NCBI RefSeq assembly: GCF_000270305.1
Contig: NC_015737.1
Coordinates: 739,501-803,500, forward strand
DNA length: 64,000 nt
DNA from: Clostridium sp. SY8519
GTDB taxonomy: Bacteria; Bacillota; Clostridia; Lachnospirales; Lachnospiraceae
Reading direction: 5' to 3'
Position 1 is the first letter of the stretch. The number at the start of each line of letters is the position of its first letter. Positions 41,434-50,618 of this stretch are shown here, piece by piece. The notes below the pieces were generated by a model that ran no database searches, was not told the DNA's origin, and saw only the letters and a program-made list of their open reading frames with translations. The translations under genes and the position numbers were made by a program.

Positions 41434-43362
41434 ATGCTGTTTCAGACTTCCAAAGAACACGAAGCTCTCCGCGCAGAAATACGCGCTTTCGCGGAAAAGG
41501 AAATCGCCCCCATCGCGTTCCGCCTGGACAAGGAAAATGAATTTCCCACAGAACAGGTGAAACAGATGGCCGAACACGGCTGGATGGGTCTTCCTTATCC
41601 GAAGGAATACGGCGGCGCCGGCGCCGATGTCATCAGCTATGCCATCGCAGTGGAAGAACTGGCCCGCGTAGACGGCGGCACCGGTGTCATCCTCTCCGCC
41701 CACACGTCTCTCGGCACCTATCCAATTGCCGCATACGGCACAGAAGAACAGAAGAAAAAGTATCTGGTTCCCCTTGCCAGCGGACAGAAACTGGGCGCCT
41801 TCGGCCTGACCGAGGAAAATGCCGGTTCTGACGCCGGCGGCACGGAAACCACTGCCATCGACAAGGGAGACCATTACCTCTTAAACGGAGGAAAAATCTT
41901 TATCACCAATGCGCCGAAAGCAGATATCTATGTGGTATTTGCCGTTACCACACCGGATATCGGCACCCGCGGCATCTCTGCCTTCATCGTAGAAAAAGGA
42001 TGGAAGGGATTTGAATTCGGCGATCACTATGACAAGCTTGGTATCCGCTCTTCCTCTACCGCGGAGCTGATCTTTAATAATGTAAAAGTTCCGAAGGAAA
42101 ACCTTCTGGGCAAAGAAGGCCAGGGATTCAAGATCGCCATGTCCACCCTGGACGGCGGACGCATCGGCATTGCCGCACAGGCACTTGGTATTGCCCAGGG
42201 CGCATATGACAAGGCGCTGGAATATGCCAAAGAGCGTGTGCAGTTCGGCGAACCCATCGGCGTGCACCAGGGCATTTCCTTCAAACTGGCGGATATGGCA
42301 ACCAAGCTTCAGGCGGCGCGTTTCCTGATCTATTCCGCTGCGGAACTGAAAGAAAATCATGAACGTTACGGCATGGAAGCCGCTATGGCCAAAATGTATG
42401 CCTCCGACGCTGCTGTGGAAATCACAAACGACGCCCTGCAGATCTTCGGCGGCTCCGGCTACCTGAAAGGCATGGAAGTGGAACGCGCGTTCCGGGATGC
42501 CAAAATCACCACCATCTATGAAGGGACCAACGAAATTCAGCGCGTGGTCATTGCCGCGAACCTGCTGGGAAAAATCAGCAAAAACACCGGCGGCGGCTCC
42601 CGCAGCGTAATGAAAAAACCGGCGCCTGTTACCGGCATCCGCAAAAACAGGATCTTTACCGAAGGCGAAGCCGCGGATAAGGTCAATGATCTGGTGGCGG
42701 CCCTCAAAAGTGATGGCTACGATTTTTCCGTCGGTATTCCGGCAGATACGCCAATCCCGCAGGCAGAACGGGTGGTCTCCGCAGGAAAGGGAATCGGAGA
42801 CAAAGCCAATATGAAACTCATCGAAGATCTGGCCCATGCGGCAGGCGCTGCCATCGGTTCTTCCCGGCCGGTTGCCGAGACACTGCAGTATGTTCCGTTA
42901 AACCGCTATGTTGGTATGTCCGGCCAGAAATTCACCGGAAATCTGTATATCGCCTGCGGAATTTCCGGCGCGAAACAGCACTTAAAGGGCATCAAAGACG
43001 CCTCCACCATTGTGGCCATCAATAAAAACGGCAACGCGCCGATTTTCAAGAACTGTGACTACGGCATTGTCGGAGATGTAAACGAAATCCTTCCGCTGCT
43101 GACCAAAGCCCTGGGCACCGGCAAGAAAGCCCCGGCAGGCAAGATGATCAAGATGAAACGTCCGCTGCCGCCGAAACCGGAACCCATCGGCCCGCGCTAC
43201 ATCTGCTCCGGATGCGCATACGAGTACATTCCGGAACTGGGCGACGAAGAAGCCGACATCGCTCCCGGCACCCTCTTTAAAGATCTTCCGGCTGACTGGG
43301 TATGCCCGGAATGCGCAGAAGACAAAGACCACTTTATCGAAGCCGGCATCCGCGGCCTGTAA
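41434..43362 (+). CDS. Acyl-CoA dehydrogenase fused to EtfA C-terminal domain and rubredoxin
   Basis: Protein of 642 residues. Residues 1-380: short-chain acyl-CoA dehydrogenase with catalytic Glu in YEGTNEIQR and FGLTEENAGSDA for FAD. Residues about 405-565: only the FAD-binding C-terminal half of electron-transfer flavoprotein alpha (SSRPVAETLQYVP, ACGISGAKQHLKG, AINKNGNAPIF). Residues about 585-640: rubredoxin (YICSGCAYEY and WVCPECAED give the FeCys4 site). Neither EtfB nor the EtfA N-terminal half is present. AGGAGG precedes the ATG. It probably carries electrons between an acyl-CoA and a rubredoxin partner; the flavodiiron protein 61 bp downstream is a natural one. Confidence 0.92.
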   Translation: MLFQTSKEHEALRAEIRAFAEKEIAPIAFRLDKENEFPTEQVKQMAEHGWMGLPYPKEYGGAGADVISYAIAVEELARVDGGTGVILSAHTSLGTYPIAAYGTEEQKKKYLVPLASGQKLGAFGLTEENAGSDAGGTETTAIDKGDHYLLNGGKIFITNAPKADIYVVFAVTTPDIGTRGISAFIVEKGWKGFEFGDHYDKLGIRSSSTAELIFNNVKVPKENLLGKEGQGFKIAMSTLDGGRIGIAAQALGIAQGAYDKALEYAKERVQFGEPIGVHQGISFKLADMATKLQAARFLIYSAAELKENHERYGMEAAMAKMYASDAAVEITNDALQIFGGSGYLKGMEVERAFRDAKITTIYEGTNEIQRVVIAANLLGKISKNTGGGSRSVMKKPAPVTGIRKNRIFTEGEAADKVNDLVAALKSDGYDFSVGIPADTPIPQAERVVSAGKGIGDKANMKLIEDLAHAAGAAIGSSRPVAETLQYVPLNRYVGMSGQKFTGNLYIACGISGAKQHLKGIKDASTIVAINKNGNAPIFKNCDYGIVGDVNEILPLLTKALGTGKKAPAGKMIKMKRPLPPKPEPIGPRYICSGCAYEYIPELGDEEADIAPGTLFKDLPADWVCPECAEDKDHFIEAGIRGL

Positions 43363-43423
43363 GCAGCGCCCGGTATACACCATTTGACTGTCCCGGCTCA
43401 CGGGATACAGAAAGGAGTCATCT

Positions 43424-44641
43424 ATGTACAACGTACGAAAAATCACTGATGATATCTACTGGTGCGGCGCCAACGATCACCGCCTGCACTTATTTGAAAA
43501 TATTCACCCGATTCCCCAGGGCGTATCCTATAACTGTTACCTGCTACTGGATGAGCATCCGACCTTATTCGACACCGTCGACTGGTCTGCCTGCCGGCAG
43601 ATGATCGAAAACCTCCAGTATCTGCTGGGCGACCGGCCGCTGGAATATCTGGTCATCAACCACCTGGAGCCGGATCATGCGGCATGTATCGAGGAAATTC
43701 TCCTGATCTGGCCGGATGTCCAGCTGATCTCTACAGAAAAAGGATTCATGCTGGCCCGTCAGTTCGGTTTCTCCGTAGACCGGCAGACCTGCCATACGGT
43801 CAAAGAAGGTGACACCTTCAGCTTCGGCAAACACACCGTTACCTTCGTGGAGGCACCTATGGTACACTGGCCGGAACCCATGGTTACCCTGGATCTGACC
43901 GACGGGGTGCTCTTCTCGGCAGACGCGTTCGGTTCCTTCATCGCCAACGACGGCAAAATGTTCGCGGACGAAGTGAACTATGACCGGGATTACATCGACG
44001 AAGCCCGCCGTTATCTGGTCAATATTGTAGGAAAATACGGTCCCCATGTGCAGCTGCTGCTGGGCAAAGCAGCCTCTGTACTGGATAAAATCAAGATCAT
44101 CGCTCCGCTGCACGGCCTCTGCTGGCGCAAAGATCTGATGTACTTTATCAATAAATACGACCTCTGGTCACGCTACGAACCGGAAGAAAAAGGTGTTCTT
44201 ATTGTATATGCCTCCATGTACGGCAACACGGAATCCGCTGCGCAGGCTCTGGCTTCCCGCCTCTGTGAAAAAGGCGTCACCAACGTAAAAGTATGCGATG
44301 TATCCAACACCCATGTCTCCTACCTGATTTCCGATGCATTCAAATACTCCCATCTGGTTCTGGCATCCGTCACCTATAATCTGAACATCTATCCGGTTAT
44401 GTTCGATTTCCTTGACGAAATGCGCATGCTGAACCTGCAGAACCGCACGGTAGCCATTGTGGAAAACGGCTCCTGGGCCTGCAAATCCGGTGATTTGATG
44501 CAGAAATATATCGATGAAAATATGAAAAATATGACAATTCTAAATGAGCGTCTTTCCCTGGCTTCCACCCTGTCTGCGGACAAATCCACGGAACTGGAAC
44601 AGCTGGCAGATGCCATCGTGGAATCTGTTCAGGCAGAATAA
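43424..44641 (+). CDS. Flavodiiron protein (FprA type)
   Basis: A-type flavoprotein of 405 residues that reduces O2 to water or NO to N2O. The metallo-beta-lactamase-like diiron domain (1-250) has ligands in NHLEPDHAACIEE, the His in VEAPMVHWPEP and Asp in FSADAFG. The flavodoxin domain (255-400) begins LIVYASMYGNTESAA. No rubredoxin domain of its own; one sits in the upstream gene, which is on the same strand and likely cotranscribed. A strong GC hairpin ends the unit. Role: oxygen or NO detoxification in an anaerobe. Confidence 0.95.
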   Translation: MYNVRKITDDIYWCGANDHRLHLFENIHPIPQGVSYNCYLLLDEHPTLFDTVDWSACRQMIENLQYLLGDRPLEYLVINHLEPDHAACIEEILLIWPDVQLISTEKGFMLARQFGFSVDRQTCHTVKEGDTFSFGKHTVTFVEAPMVHWPEPMVTLDLTDGVLFSADAFGSFIANDGKMFADEVNYDRDYIDEARRYLVNIVGKYGPHVQLLLGKAASVLDKIKIIAPLHGLCWRKDLMYFINKYDLWSRYEPEEKGVLIVYASMYGNTESAAQALASRLCEKGVTNVKVCDVSNTHVSYLISDAFKYSHLVLASVTYNLNIYPVMFDFLDEMRMLNLQNRTVAIVENGSWACKSGDLMQKYIDENMKNMTILNERLSLASTLSADKSTELEQLADAIVESVQAE

Positions 44642-44657
44642 CATCTGTCTTCTCTGT

Positions 44658-44702
44658 TTCGGCCGGCCTCGTTCTTACAGACGGGACCGGCCGGAATTTT
44701 TT
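44658..44702 (+). terminator. Terminator after flavodiiron gene
   Basis: GGCCGGCCTCGT pairs with ACGGGACCGGCC (few mismatches) around CTTACAG, followed by six T residues. Confidence 0.8.
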
Positions 44703-44818
44703 GCATGACAGGCCTTCCGGTTCCCATGCTTTCAGCATAAGATTCTGCCGTTTACGCCGTAATTTTCCCCTTTTTCACTTTTTGTTCTACTTTTTATAGA
44801 ATAATTAGCACATTTATA

Positions 44819-44847
44819 TTGACTGACTGGAAAAAATGCGCTAGTAT
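44819..44847 (+). promoter_or_regulatory. Promoter for DnaJ-like gene
   Basis: TTGACT (44819-44824), 17-bp spacer, TAGTAT (44842-44847). It would give a leader of about 290 nt. I see no convincing gene or known RNA structure in 44703-45145, and no CIRCE-type inverted repeat. Confidence 0.5.
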
Positions 44848-45145
44848 AAAATCAAACAAAAAATCCTATTGATTTTTTGCAATTCCCGGCTGATGAGTTC
44901 TGTACATGAGTCACGATTGCAGAAAGAGAGCAGACTGCCGCTTTACTGATCATCAGAGGGTTGGCAGTTTTTCTGTTCTCCGATCTACAGATTTCCGCCG
45001 GTACGCGTTTTTCTGTATCTGCATCCGCCGGCAGTTTTCTGCCCGTACCAAAGGTGCTCATCCCGGACAGCTTCCGGAAGACAGATGCCCTGCGGACAGC
45101 AGTTCTGCCACAGACTCCCTGCAGATGAAAGGACGGTGAATACCT

Positions 45146-46207
45146 ATGACACGCAATCTGTACGATGTACTGGGCATTTCCAAAAATGCTTCAGACAATG
45201 ATATAAAAAAAGCTTACCGCAAACTGGCCCGCAAATACCATCCGGATGCAAACCCCGGAGACAGGCAGGCCGAGGCCCGTTTCAAGGAGATCGGCGAGGC
45301 CTATTCCATTCTTTCCGATCCGGAAAAGAAGAAACTCTACGACCGGTTCGGTTCCGCACCCTTTGAATATGGAGGCGATCCGAAGGACTATGAGAAAACC
45401 CATTCCGGCTTCTTCCACGGCGGAGCCGACGGCACCTATGGCAGCAGCGGATTCGGCAATGGCGGCACACGGTTCTATTCCTCCGGCCCTGACGGAAACG
45501 GCGGCTACCGCACCTTCCACTTTGAAGGCGGTGATGCCGAGGACATCTTCGGAGATCTCTTCGGCAATATGTTCCATGGGAATAACGGGCGCCACGACCG
45601 CAGCTGGTCTTACCGCGCCAGCAGCCAGGGACCGGACTTTGACCAGTTCCGCTCCGGCTTCCGGAACGCAGGTCAACCGCAGTCCTATGATCTTCATTCG
45701 GATCTTACGGTTTCCTTCGATGAATCTGTCTTCGGCTGCAGCAAAAAGCTGCGCTTCCAGACGGAACAGGGGCCGCAGATCCTGGAAGTCACGGTTCCGG
45801 CAGGAATCCAGGACGGCAAGTCCATCCGCCTGCGGGGCAAAGGCCGCCGCAGGAGCAACGGCAGCTACGGAGACCTGCTGCTGAAAGTCCACGTAGAGGA
45901 AAAGGCCGGCTACACCCGGAAGGGCAGCGACATTTACACCTCTGCCCGGATTCCATTTACCACAGCTGTTTTCGGCGGGGAGGCTTCCCTTCCTACCGTA
46001 TACGGACCGGTCAAATGCAAGATTCCGGCAGGGATTCAGTCCGGCAATAAAATCCGCCTGAAAAACAAAGGCACACCGGTACCGGGCAAACCGCTGGAAC
46101 ACGGCGATGAATATGTCACCATTGAGATCGATGTACCGAAGAACCTGACCCCTGAACAGAGGCGCATTCTCCGTGAATTCCAGAATGCCAGTGTTCCGAC
46201 TGCTTAA
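45146..46207 (+). CDS. DnaJ-like co-chaperone without zinc finger (CbpA type)
   Basis: J-domain protein of 353 residues. J domain 1-70 with the HPD triad in KYHPDANPGD, which stimulates Hsp70 ATPase; Gly/Phe-rich linker about 75-150 (GNGGTRFYSSGPDGNGGYR); two C-terminal substrate-binding beta domains about 180-345. The four CxxCxGxG zinc repeats of true DnaJ are missing, so it is a class II protein like CbpA. No dnaK or grpE nearby. Two hairpins follow the stop. Confidence 0.93.
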   Translation: MTRNLYDVLGISKNASDNDIKKAYRKLARKYHPDANPGDRQAEARFKEIGEAYSILSDPEKKKLYDRFGSAPFEYGGDPKDYEKTHSGFFHGGADGTYGSSGFGNGGTRFYSSGPDGNGGYRTFHFEGGDAEDIFGDLFGNMFHGNNGRHDRSWSYRASSQGPDFDQFRSGFRNAGQPQSYDLHSDLTVSFDESVFGCSKKLRFQTEQGPQILEVTVPAGIQDGKSIRLRGKGRRRSNGSYGDLLLKVHVEEKAGYTRKGSDIYTSARIPFTTAVFGGEASLPTVYGPVKCKIPAGIQSGNKIRLKNKGTPVPGKPLEHGDEYVTIEIDVPKNLTPEQRRILREFQNASVPTA

Positions 46208-46212
46208 GCGCT

Positions 46213-46240
46213 GACGCGCAGGAAGCAGCTGCGCGTTTTA
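46213..46240 (+). terminator. Terminator after DnaJ-like gene
   Basis: ACGCGCAG/CTGCGCG(T) stem followed by TTTTAT on the plus strand. Confidence 0.7.
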
Positions 46241-46241
46241 T

Positions 46242-46308
46242 AAAAGAAGCGTATCCCGCACTCCCTTTTCTGCCGAGGCAGAAAGGGCTGCGGGATACGC
46301 TTCTTTTT
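46242..46308. terminator. Second, bidirectional long hairpin
   Basis: About 30 bp of nearly perfect pairing (GAAGCGTATCCCGCA with GCGGGATACGCTTC; inner CCCTTTTCTGCC with GGCAGAAAGGG), flanked by A and T runs so it can act for both convergent genes. Confidence 0.75.
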
Positions 46309-46369
46309 GTGACAAAGTATCAGGCTGTATCGCAATCAGAGAAACTTCCAGATACGGCCCTTCGGTCGC

Positions 46370-47296
46370 TTATTGTGATTCCGGCGTGTCCCCGGATTTT
46401 TCCTTCAGGCGCAGACCCTGCGACAGAAACAGTCCGGAAATCGTCAGGACAATTCCCACACCCGACCAGAACGTAATCCGCTCATGCAGCACAATCACTG
46501 CCGCCAGCACCGTCACAACAGGAATCAGATAAATATAGACGCTGGTTTTTACCGCTCCCAGCCGGATTACCGCGTAATTCCAGGAAACAAAGCAGAGGGC
46601 AGACGCGCCTACCCCCAGGAAGATCAGATTTCCCAGAACCACCGGCTCAGACAGGGCCGAAAGATTGGGATGAAAGCCGAAGATCTTCAAAAAAGGCAGC
46701 ATAAACAGGATTCCGTAAAGAAACATCCTGCGGGTCGCCTGGACGGTGGGATATCCGAAATCCCCAATGATCCGGCTGACCACAGAGTAACAGGCCCACA
46801 CCATCGTGGAAAGGATCACAAGCAGATCCCCGGCCAGATGGAAGCCCATTGCCGCCCCCTGAAAGGTAATCAGTCCGATCCCGAAAATGGCCACCGCAAA
46901 ACCAATAAAAAATCCCGGCCGTCTGGCAGTAGGATCCTTTAAGATAAACAGAGCAAAGATTGCGGTAAAAAACGGAGATACCGCACCGATCACGCCCACA
47001 TTGGAAGCAGAAGTCATGGTCAACGCGATATTTTCCAGCAGGTAATACATGCAGACGCCGGTCAGGCCCGCCAGCGCAAAATACAGTTCATGTTTCCTGC
47101 ACTGCAGTTTCAGCCGTTTCGGGCGAAGCAGAAACAGAACGCCCAGCGCTATGACATAACGCAGCAGCAGAATCTCCACCGGCTGAAATTCCTTCAGCAG
47201 GATTTTCGTCGAAATATAAGTCGTACCCCACAGCAGAATCGTGACCAGCGCAGCGAGATGGCCTTTCCGCAGATCTCTGTTTGTTTGCAGTTGCAT
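46370..47296 (-). CDS. EamA/DMT-family transporter
   Basis: Drug/metabolite exporter of 308 residues with ten predicted membrane helices in two EamA repeats (first near residues 12-135, second near 150-295). Typical pieces are LLWGTTYISTKILL near the start and KTSVYIYLIPVVTVLAAVI in the second repeat. The start at 47296 (MQLQTNRD) follows AAAGGGA; the upstream ATGs lie inside the leader hairpin. A short attenuator leader controls it, possibly a guanidine-IV riboswitch, which would make it a guanidine exporter. Substrate otherwise unknown. Confidence 0.85.
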   Translation of the reverse strand: MQLQTNRDLRKGHLAALVTILLWGTTYISTKILLKEFQPVEILLLRYVIALGVLFLLRPKRLKLQCRKHELYFALAGLTGVCMYYLLENIALTMTSASNVGVIGAVSPFFTAIFALFILKDPTARRPGFFIGFAVAIFGIGLITFQGAAMGFHLAGDLLVILSTMVWACYSVVSRIIGDFGYPTVQATRRMFLYGILFMLPFLKIFGFHPNLSALSEPVVLGNLIFLGVGASALCFVSWNYAVIRLGAVKTSVYIYLIPVVTVLAAVIVLHERITFWSGVGIVLTISGLFLSQGLRLKEKSGDTPESQ

Positions 47297-47321
47297 ATCT
47301 GTTCCCTTTCTGTATTCCATC

Positions 47322-47382
47322 AAAAAACGGCAGCCAGAATAGCCTGACTGCCGGTAGGTGCTCACCCTTATGCGGGATTATA
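47322..47382 (-). promoter_or_regulatory. Promoter and attenuator leader of EamA gene, candidate guanidine-IV riboswitch
   Basis: TATAAT (47377-47382) with TTGTCT 17 bp upstream (47400-47405). Transcription would start near 47370. The leader is tiny: a GGGTGAGCACC hairpin, then CTACCGG running into the terminator stem CGGCAG/CTGCCG (47328-47353), followed by six T. The CTACCGG segment overlaps the terminator, so ligand binding could prevent termination. This size and layout resemble the guanidine-IV (mepA) class as I remember it; not verified. Confidence 0.45.
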
Positions 47383-47504
47383 TCATGTTTTTCTTTGTCA
47401 GACAACCGGAAAGTGGCCGCCCCGACGTCTGCCTGCGCATACTGCGGACTGTAATATGCCGCACAGGCTGCTTTCCTGTAAAAATCTGCGCATTCCTGTA
47501 ATAC

Positions 47505-49109
47505 TTACAGCTGCGGGCCGGCGGAAATCAATGCCTTGCCTGCTTCGTTGCCCTCGTATTTGTGGAAATTCCGGATAAATCTGCCTGCCAGATCTTTTGC
47601 CTTGGCATTCCACTCGTCCGGGCCGGCGTAAGTGTCTCTCGGATCCAGGATTCTGCTGTCTACTCCCGGCAGCTCCGTCGGTACTTCAAAGTTAAAGTAC
47701 GGGATCTGCTTGGTCGGCGCCTTCAGCACATCCCCATTTAAAATCGCGTCAATGATTCCGCGGGTGTCCTTGATGGAAATCCGCTTTCCGGTTCCGTTCC
47801 ATCCTGTATTTACCAAGTATGCGCGGGCACCGCTGACTTTCATCTTTTTCACCAGCTCCTGCGCGTACTTTGTCGGATGCAGCTCCAGGAATGCCTGTCC
47901 GAAGCATGCGGAAAAGGTAGGCGTCGGCTCGGTAATGCCCCGTTCCGTACCTGCCAGCTTTGCGGTAAATCCGGACAGGAAATAGTACTGGGTCTGCTCC
48001 GGTGTCAGAATGGAAATCGGAGGCAGCACGCCAAAGGCGTCCGCAGACAGGAAAATGACATTTTCTGCCGCAGGGCCGTGGGAGATGGGTTTTACGATTT
48101 TTTCGATATGGTCAATCGGATAGGATACACGGGTATTCTCTGTCACGGACTTGTCCGCGAAATCGATTTTCCCGTCAGCGTCCAGTGTGACATTCTCCAG
48201 CAGCGCATTCCGCCGGATGGCGCCATAGATATCCGGTTCCGCGTCTTTGTCCAGATTGATGACCTTGGCGTAGCATCCGCCCTCAAAGTTGAAGACTCCG
48301 CTGTCATCCCAGCCATGCTCATCATCCCCGATCAGCAGACGCTTGGGATCTGTGGAAAGGGTGGTTTTGCCTGTACCGGACAGACCGAAGAAAATAGCCG
48401 TATTTTCGCCATTCAGGTCTGTGTTGGCGGAGCAGTGCATGGATGCCACGCCCTTCAGCGGCAGGTAATAATTCATCATGGAGAACATACCCTTCTTCAT
48501 TTCTCCGCCGTACCAGGTATTGATGATGACCTGCTCATGGCTGGAAATATTAAATACCACTGCCGTTTCGGAATTCAGTCCCAGTTCCTTATAATTCTCC
48601 ACCTTTGCCTTGGACGCGTTATATACCACAAAATCCGGTGTAAATGACGCTTCCTCCTCCGGTGTGGGCTGAATAAACATATTTTTTACGAAATGGGCCT
48701 GCCATGCCACTTCCATAATAAACCGGATCCCCATGCGGGTATCTTTGTTGGCTCCGCAGAATCCGTCCACTACATACAGCTTCTTATTGGAAAGTTCTTC
48801 TCTGGCAATCTCTTTGACCGCCGCCCAGGTCTCTTCCGATGCGGGATGATTGTCATTCGGATATTCCTCGGAAGTCCACCATACGGTGTCCTTGGAATTT
48901 TCATCCATAACAATAAATTTATCCTTTGGCGAACGGCCGGTATAAATACCTGTCATGACATTGACTGCTCCCAGCTCACTGACCTGTCCTTTGTCATATC
49001 CGGTCAGCTCCGGCCTGGTCTCCTCTTCAAACAACTGCTCGTAAGACGGATTATATACAATCTCTGTTGTCCCGGTAATTCCATACTGGCTCAAATCGAT
49101 GTTGCCCAT
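47505..49109 (-). CDS. pckA: Phosphoenolpyruvate carboxykinase (ATP)
   Basis: PEP carboxykinase of 534 residues, oxaloacetate + ATP to PEP + CO2 + ADP (or the reverse in fermentative CO2 fixation). The P-loop [11 protein letters not shown], the PEPCK-specific FGLSG and the metal site [14 protein letters not shown] are present. The start at 49109 ([11 protein letters not shown]) is preferred: AGGAGG lies just before it, inside the nine extra codons of the longer frame. Single gene with an A+T-rich promoter region (49110-49337). Confidence 0.96.
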   Translation of the reverse strand: MGNIDLSQYGITGTTEIVYNPSYEQLFEEETRPELTGYDKGQVSELGAVNVMTGIYTGRSPKDKFIVMDENSKDTVWWTSEEYPNDNHPASEETWAAVKEIAREELSNKKLYVVDGFCGANKDTRMGIRFIMEVAWQAHFVKNMFIQPTPEEEASFTPDFVVYNASKAKVENYKELGLNSETAVVFNISSHEQVIINTWYGGEMKKGMFSMMNYYLPLKGVASMHCSANTDLNGENTAIFFGLSGTGKTTLSTDPKRLLIGDDEHGWDDSGVFNFEGGCYAKVINLDKDAEPDIYGAIRRNALLENVTLDADGKIDFADKSVTENTRVSYPIDHIEKIVKPISHGPAAENVIFLSADAFGVLPPISILTPEQTQYYFLSGFTAKLAGTERGITEPTPTFSACFGQAFLELHPTKYAQELVKKMKVSGARAYLVNTGWNGTGKRISIKDTRGIIDAILNGDVLKAPTKQIPYFNFEVPTELPGVDSRILDPRDTYAGPDEWNAKAKDLAGRFIRNFHKYEGNEAGKALISAGPQL

Positions 49110-49337
49110 TTCCTTAAAAACCTCCTGGCTGTTCATTATTTTGTATTAATACCCTATAGTTTACCTTAATTTTGTGCAATTGTCATTAAATCATTTTAAA
49201 ATCCGATGTATTTTTCATCATTATGTCATTTTTTTAACAGACTTTTTCGGAATTTCTTTTCTTCCCCGCACATCTTCATCAAAAAATGCTGTTTTTGTAT
49301 TTTTATACAACGAATGCCGCTGTACAAACACCAATGA

Positions 49338-50321
49338 TCAGCATTCTGCGTCCCGCGCATCCATCGCGCCGATCAGCCCTTCGATCCATTCCCTTCTCTG
49401 CAGCGCATTCCGCCATTCAGCCGGGATATTTTCCCCGCCGTAATAAAGCCCCGCCGGACCTCCGGCCACCGCGGCTGTCGTATCCGTGTCATCGCCCAGA
49501 TTCACGGCCTTCAGCAGACAGGAGCGGAAGGAATCTGTCGTAAGCAGACACCACACTGCCGCCTCTATGGTATCAATCACATAGCCGCTGCTTAAAATCT
49601 TCTCTTCCGGGATCTTTTCCGCTGCATCCAGGCTGCGAATCCGCGCAAAGTGTTTCAGTTCCTCCTGGTTCTCCGGATTTTTGTCATAATACCGGAAACC
49701 GGCATCCAGTCCCGCCTGCAGAAGTTCTTTCAGGCTGCCCTTTTCCCGGTTTTGCACAATGCTTCGTACCATAAAATAATAGAGTCCGCTCGCAATCCCC
49801 GCCCTGCGGTGTCCATGGGTCAGTGCCGTCACCTGCTGCACCGTTTGCAGTGCCTGCTCCTCATCCAGTTCCTTCTTCTGCTCCTGCCGGATCAGAAACA
49901 GACATACCGGAAGGATCCGCATCAGCGCCCCGTTGCCGTTTGCATGCTCATCGGTCCTGCCGCAGGTATGCCAGTCCCCGCTTTTCTGATATGCCTCGAT
50001 CGCCTCACTGCAGGTGCGGCCGATATCAAAGGCCCTGCCGAAGGGTGTATAGCTTCCCTGCGCTTTCCAGGCCGCAAAACAATCCATGATATCCTTCGGG
50101 ACTGCTGCCTGCCTGTTCCGCAGACTGTCCAGCGTGGCCAGCGCCATACTGCTGTCATCCGTCCACGTGCCCGGAGGCATCTGGTAGGTGCCGTATCCTT
50201 CCATGGCAGTTACGCCGCCTCTTTCCCGCAATTCCTCCCGGGTGCAGAATTCTGCCGGACAGCCCAGCGCGTCTCCCGTCACCAGTCCCATCATTCCATC
50301 GTACCAAATGCTTCTCATCAT
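49338..50321 (-). CDS. ADP-ribosylglycohydrolase family protein
   Basis: DraG/ARH-type hydrolase of 327 residues. The dinuclear metal ligands are expected in GTWTDDSSMALA and near the C-terminus in LGDDTDTTAAVAGG; GDALGCPAEF near the N-terminus is also typical. The start at 50321 follows GAGGTG; the longer frame runs through the repeats at 50340-50480. It would remove ADP-ribose from proteins, nucleic acid or small molecules. No partner DraT-like transferase is visible. Confidence 0.88.
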   Translation of the reverse strand: MMRSIWYDGMMGLVTGDALGCPAEFCTREELRERGGVTAMEGYGTYQMPPGTWTDDSSMALATLDSLRNRQAAVPKDIMDCFAAWKAQGSYTPFGRAFDIGRTCSEAIEAYQKSGDWHTCGRTDEHANGNGALMRILPVCLFLIRQEQKKELDEEQALQTVQQVTALTHGHRRAGIASGLYYFMVRSIVQNREKGSLKELLQAGLDAGFRYYDKNPENQEELKHFARIRSLDAAEKIPEEKILSSGYVIDTIEAAVWCLLTTDSFRSCLLKAVNLGDDTDTTAAVAGGPAGLYYGGENIPAEWRNALQRREWIEGLIGAMDARDAEC

Positions 50322-50344
50322 CCCTGTCACCTCACATATAGCTG

Positions 50345-50470
50345 CTCGTTTTTCCGAAACAGTTCTCCTTTCCTCCGGAAGAGGTGCTCTTTTCCTTCCG
50401 GAACAGGTGCCTTTCTTTCGGAACAAATGCCTTTCCTTCCCGGGAATCAGACGGCTGCTTCCCGGATGCT
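50345..50470. repeat. Imperfect 20-23 bp tandem repeats
   Basis: Four degenerate units built on CTTTCCTTCCGGAACAGGTG (with CCTCCGGAAGAGGTG, CTTTCGGAACAAATG and CCTTCCCGGGAA variants) upstream of the ADP-ribosylglycohydrolase gene. Each unit contains a small TTCCGGAA-type dyad. Confidence 0.5.
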
Positions 50471-50618
50471 CCGGTTCCAGTATAGCACATCTTAAGAAAA
50501 TCCTGTCTTCCCGGTCTTTCCGCCGGCGCATTCTGAATCACCTGTACAGGGTTTCTTGTTCTTTCCTGCTGCACATGGTACAATTTTTGAACAGTATTTC
50601 AGGAGGTTTTTCATCATT

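Noticed and set aside
44906-45139. Plus-strand frame of 77 codons before the DnaJ-like gene
   Set aside because: No ribosome binding site, low-complexity composition and no recognisable family; read as 5' leader.
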